A DNA stretch of 64,000 nucleotides from CAZABP01 sp964483245 (GTDB taxonomy: Bacteria; Planctomycetota; UBA1135; UBA2386). How positions within the stretch are numbered: position 1 is the first letter of the stretch; every line of letters begins with the position of its first letter. Under the pieces are notes generated by a model. The model was not told the DNA's origin, did no database searches, and saw nothing but the letters and a program-made list of their open reading frames with translations. The translations under genes and the position numbers were made by a program. The stretch covers positions 1 through 64,000 of the forward strand of contig CAZABP010000017.1 of NCBI GenBank assembly GCA_964483245.1, written 5' to 3'. Below are positions 61,260 to 64,000 of the stretch, in pieces.

Positions 61260-61462
61260 CAGCAGGGCCCAACGGGTTCTTCGGCGGCAGTCTGGTGCGC
61301 AAAAAGCGCATTCGCGGAGCGGCTCCGGTCGTCGTGAACCACCAGTCGGCTCAGCTCTGTCGCCCGCTCGGGCGAGTGCTGCCCTGCGAGAAGAGCAGAG
61401 GCTCCCTGTTCAGGGGGCCCACAGCTTCGCGCAGCGTGCGGGTCGCACTCGCTCCACCTACG

Positions 61463-62533
61463 ATGGCTGACACGCAACCGATGGCCCGCCCGACGAACGC
61501 GCGCTCCGATTTCGCCATTGCGATGGGTTTCCTCGTGGCACTGGCTCCTGCAGCCTCGAGTCAGGACCGGAAGGCGACTGCTGGTCAGCAGGACGCATCC
61601 GCAGCGCGAACGATCGAGATCGGCACGTTGAAGCTCGCGCTGCCGGCTGGATGGCAGGAACGGCGACCGGGGGCGCGACTGCGACTCACCCAGTTCAGCT
61701 TCGACCAGCGCCATACGCGGGCCAACGCGGTCAAGTTCGCCGCCGAAATCCCGGGCAATGCGGAACTGCCACGTGGTTCCCACGCGGAGCTGGCGATCTT
61801 CCACTTCGGCCCCAATGGAGCGGGGAATGTGCGGAGAGTCGTGCGCGGCTGGATCGGACAATTCGCGCGCAGCAGTTGGAAGGGGGTCGAAACGGATCCC
61901 AGAGTCGAGATCCGTGGGGGCGAGCGCACAGGCGGGAGCTACACGCTGGTCGACGCAGCCGGGACCTACATCTACGACATGGGCCCGTTCTTTCGTTTCG
62001 AGGCGCGGCTGATGCCCAGGATGCGGATGCTCGCTGCGGTCCTCACGTCACCCGAGGGGCCCTACTACGTGAAGCTCACCGGTCCGGAGCGGATCGTCGC
62101 GACGACCGAGCAAGCCTTCCGGGAGCTTTTCGGGGGGAATGCGCAGAACGAACTTCAGCTCGAGGCCGACCTCCGCCCGCGGCCTGCTGTCGTTCGCGTC
62201 AGATTCGAACTGGATGGGAAGAGCTACTCGGCCGCCGGCGTCCGCGTGACCTTGGGAGGCGCAGTTGCGGTCTGCACCGACGGAGGCGCGGTCTTCGAAA
62301 ACGTGGATTCCGGCAAGCACGAGTTGTCCATCGAACAGATCGAGGGGTGCAAGCCTGTCCTTGCGCGGGAGGTCACGGCCGTGAGCGGGCGCATCGTCGA
62401 AGTCGTCGTCCAACTCGAGCCACGAGACCAAGCCGCGATCAGCAAGCGCAACCCGCACCTCGCACCGATCGTGACGCAGCCGTTCGCACGCGCGCAGATC
62501 GACGCGATCGCGGCCTCGCCAGCACGCCGCTGA
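61463..62533 (+). CDS. Secreted protein of unknown function with duplicated C-terminal tail
   Basis: This 356-residue protein can start at ATG 61463, or at 61481 giving MARPTNARSDFAIAMGFLVA and a signal peptide ending near ASSQD. It has an N-terminal domain with TLKLALPAGWQERRPG and AEIPGNAELPRGSHAELAIF. A beta domain follows (VVRVRFELDGKSYSAAGVRV, VFENVDSGKHELSIEQIEGC) that resembles a carboxypeptidase-regulatory fold. It ends ISKRNPHLAPIVTQPFARAQ, repeated from the previous gene. The 203-base gap before it (61260-61462) contains a TGCGC-A5-GCGCA hairpin and nothing else recognised. Function is unknown. Confidence 0.68.
   Translation: MADTQPMARPTNARSDFAIAMGFLVALAPAASSQDRKATAGQQDASAARTIEIGTLKLALPAGWQERRPGARLRLTQFSFDQRHTRANAVKFAAEIPGNAELPRGSHAELAIFHFGPNGAGNVRRVVRGWIGQFARSSWKGVETDPRVEIRGGERTGGSYTLVDAAGTYIYDMGPFFRFEARLMPRMRMLAAVLTSPEGPYYVKLTGPERIVATTEQAFRELFGGNAQNELQLEADLRPRPAVVRVRFELDGKSYSAAGVRVTLGGAVAVCTDGGAVFENVDSGKHELSIEQIEGCKPVLAREVTAVSGRIVEVVVQLEPRDQAAISKRNPHLAPIVTQPFARAQIDAIAASPARR
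62441..62514 (+). repeat. Duplicated 74-base coding segment, copy 2
   Basis: This is the second copy of the segment at 61167-61240, differing at three positions, in the same frame and also at a gene 3' end. Confidence 0.85.
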
Positions 62534-62606
62534 CGGCTCGCGCGCGAGGCGCACCTTGTGCTGGTGCCGCAGTGCCGGGATGCTCCGGCACCGACTTCGC
62601 ACCCCG

Positions 62607-63836
62607 ATGAACGAGATCGACGTCAAGCGACTGATCGGGGAGCTGACCGACGCCGAGATCGCGGAGTCGGCCGAGGAGTACTTCCGCGCCGTCGACGAGC
62701 GGCAGATCCTGCGCAAGCCGTTCGTCGAGGCCTCCGAAGCCGCGATCCTGCTGCTGCGTGCGTCGCTGCTGCTGCAGGCCGCGCGGCCGCTGGCCGGCAT
62801 GCACGTCGTCGACTATGGCGCCGGCACGTGCTGGTTCAGCCGCTGGCTGAGCGAGCTCGGGTGCGCCGTGACCGCGGTCGATCTCTCACCGACGGCGCTG
62901 CAGCTCGGCGCACGGCTGTACCAGCGCCACGCCCCGTTCGGCGCCGCCCCGGCACCGCAATTCGTGGTGCTCCGAGACGGTCGGATGGCGGGGGTGCCGG
63001 ACGGGTCGCAGGACCGTGTGCTGGTCATGGACGCGTTCCATCACGTGCGCGACCAGGCGCTCGCGTTGGCCGAGTTCGCCCGCGTGCTGAAGCCGGACGG
63101 CGTCGTCGCACTCGCGGAGCCGGGGCCGGAACACTCGCTGAGTCCGCAGTCGCAGGCAGAGATGCGGCAGCACCGCGTCATCGAGAACGACATCGTCGTC
63201 GAGGAGATCTGGGATCTCGCGGCTGCGGCCGGCTTCTGCTCGATCCGGGTCGCGATCTTCGATCCGGAGCCGGCGTTCGTGCCGCTGCAGGAGTTCAACG
63301 GCTATCTCGCCGGAGATCCCGGCTGCCGCGAACGCGCGGCTACGTCGACCGCACGTCGCCTGCGGTATCACCGCGTCATCCTGCTGGAGAAAGGCCAGCC
63401 GCTCCGGCGCGACAGCCGCGATGCCCGCGGTCTGGTCGCGCAGATCGAGATCGCACTCGCGCCGCGGCACACGGCAGGAGCGATGATGCCGGTGCGCGCC
63501 GTGGTCACGAACACGTCGTCGAGCGACTGGCTGCCGCACGCCGCCGGCGTCGGTGGGATCGGGTTCGGTGTGTTCCTGATCGAATCGACGGACGGGCGCA
63601 GCCGTGAGTGTCTGCGCCTGCCGTTGTCGGACCGCGTGATCCCGCCGGGCGGATCCTGCCCAATCGAGTTCGCGCTTCCCGCGCCCCCACCCGGCACCTG
63701 GACGTTCGAGTTCGACCTCGTCGCCGAGCACGTCACCTGGTTCCACCTGCTCGGTTCGCCGGTGCCGCGGATCGAGGTCGTCGTGGAAGACCGGCCGGAG
63801 GATCCCGCGGCGTACGCCGCGGACCGGGTCAGCTGA
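62607..63836 (+). CDS. SAM-dependent methyltransferase with C-terminal beta-sandwich domain
   Basis: This 409-residue protein starts at ATG 62607. The class I methyltransferase domain has motif I in VVDYGAGTCWFSRWLSELG (about residue 68), motif II acidic end in VTAVDLS and a later GRMAGVPDGSQDRVLVMDAF, and VLKPDGVVALAEPG. From about residue 265 a beta-sandwich of Ig type follows (VRAVVTNTSSSDWLPHAAGV; LSDRVIPPGGSCPIEFALPA; FEFDLVAEHVTWFHLLGSPV). This C-terminal type is seen in polysaccharide-locus glycosyl- and methyltransferases, so the substrate may be a glycan. A short stretch ahead of the SAM domain (IDVKRLIGELTDAEIAESAE) is helical. Its stop overlaps the converging gene at the window edge by 8 bases. 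Confidence 0.82.
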   Translation: MNEIDVKRLIGELTDAEIAESAEEYFRAVDERQILRKPFVEASEAAILLLRASLLLQAARPLAGMHVVDYGAGTCWFSRWLSELGCAVTAVDLSPTALQLGARLYQRHAPFGAAPAPQFVVLRDGRMAGVPDGSQDRVLVMDAFHHVRDQALALAEFARVLKPDGVVALAEPGPEHSLSPQSQAEMRQHRVIENDIVVEEIWDLAAAAGFCSIRVAIFDPEPAFVPLQEFNGYLAGDPGCRERAATSTARRLRYHRVILLEKGQPLRRDSRDARGLVAQIEIALAPRHTAGAMMPVRAVVTNTSSSDWLPHAAGVGGIGFGVFLIESTDGRSRECLRLPLSDRVIPPGGSCPIEFALPAPPPGTWTFEFDLVAEHVTWFHLLGSPVPRIEVVVEDRPEDPAAYAADRVS

Positions 63837-64000
63837 CGACGACTTCGCCGCGCCGCGCGAGCTGCGTCAAGCGGGTGAACAGTTCGCGCAGTGCTGCCGG
63901 CAGACCGTTCGGATCCCGCTGCAGCGCCGCCTCGAGGATCGCCAGCGCCAGCTCCGGCTTCGCGGCGCGCGCGAGCGCGCGTCCGATGACGTGGCGGGCG
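63829..64000 (-). CDS. Partial gene at window edge, helical protein
   Basis: Only the last 56 codons and the stop lie in the window. They read ARHVIGRALARAAKPELALA, then ILEAALQRDPNGLPAALREL and FTRLTQLARRGEVVVS. The helical pattern with A-L-A-I-L-E-A-A-L-Q-R-D-P suggests a TPR-type repeat. It converges on the methyltransferase with an 8-base tail overlap. Function and start are outside the window. Confidence 0.6.
   Translation of the reverse strand, partial: ARHVIGRALARAAKPELALAILEAALQRDPNGLPAALRELFTRLTQLARRGEVVVS

Overview
This window is about 68% GC bacterial chromosome. It is densely coded (45 genes called, no intergenic gap above 300 bases), with strong G/C third-position bias and many 1-11 base overlaps between consecutive genes. 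I infer a Planctomycetota-like bacterium. The reasons are a long ELWxxDGT-repeat secreted protein, many very large secreted or anchored proteins of unknown function, a giant FecR/VIT/VWA/TPR protein, and recurring signal peptides that end in PAQ. No rRNA, tRNA, CRISPR array, integrase, transposase or phage gene was seen.

Layout. 0-5 kb: a GT39-like membrane glycosyltransferase divergent from an FAD oxidoreductase, then PhzF and TauE/SafE genes on the minus strand. 5-9 kb: a three-subunit molybdenum hydroxylase in the order 2Fe-2S / Mo / FAD, whose FAD subunit carries the four-cysteine loop typical of 4-hydroxybenzoyl-CoA reductase. 9-15.4 kb: the ELWxxDGT protein, a candidate selenoprotein, a TPR protein and a thioredoxin/MsrA-like fusion. 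15.4-20.3 kb: a GntR(YtrA-type)-ABC-permease-permease operon whose two paralogous permeases carry large extracytoplasmic domains. 20.5-25 kb: a lipoprotein with repeated regulatory-type beta domains, a YugP-type metallopeptidase and an RhlE-type helicase. 25-31 kb: a DprE1/DprE2-like pair, a small winged-helix regulator, a hybrid histidine kinase and a patatin-ferredoxin fusion. 31-36 kb: a fatty-acid operon (CapK/PaaK-like ligase, FadI, FadJ). 36-40.4 kb: a lipoprotein, an alpha/beta hydrolase, a parvulin and an RdgC split over two overlapping genes. 40.5-48.9 kb: a 2788-residue FecR/VIT/VWA/TPR protein. 49-53.7 kb: a lipase-like protein, a secreted unknown and a TMTC-like protein. 53.7-57.7 kb: a propionyl-CoA carboxylase and methylmalonyl-CoA epimerase operon. 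57.7-64 kb: secreted or anchored unknowns, a methyltransferase and a truncated gene at the edge.

Main points of interest. (1) A secreted protein gene ends in an in-frame TGA just after a Cys codon. The same frame continues with clear coding character for 75 codons, and a bacterial-SECIS-like hairpin starts 15 bases after the TGA with its loop 23 bases after it. I propose a Cys-Sec (GCUG-type) selenoprotein. (2) Two families of palindromic repeats built on GTCAGAC/GTCTGAC sit at gene 3' ends, and one array has become the coding sequence of a protein C-terminus. (3) Several unusual architectures occur: a patatin-ferredoxin fusion with Asp replacing a cluster cysteine, a split RdgC, ABC permeases with extracytoplasmic domains, and a hybrid kinase with a second orphan H-box.

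Metabolically, the fad operon, the propionyl-CoA carboxylase/epimerase operon and the hydroxybenzoyl-CoA-reductase-like enzyme together suggest degradation of fatty acids and possibly aromatic acids through CoA thioesters.
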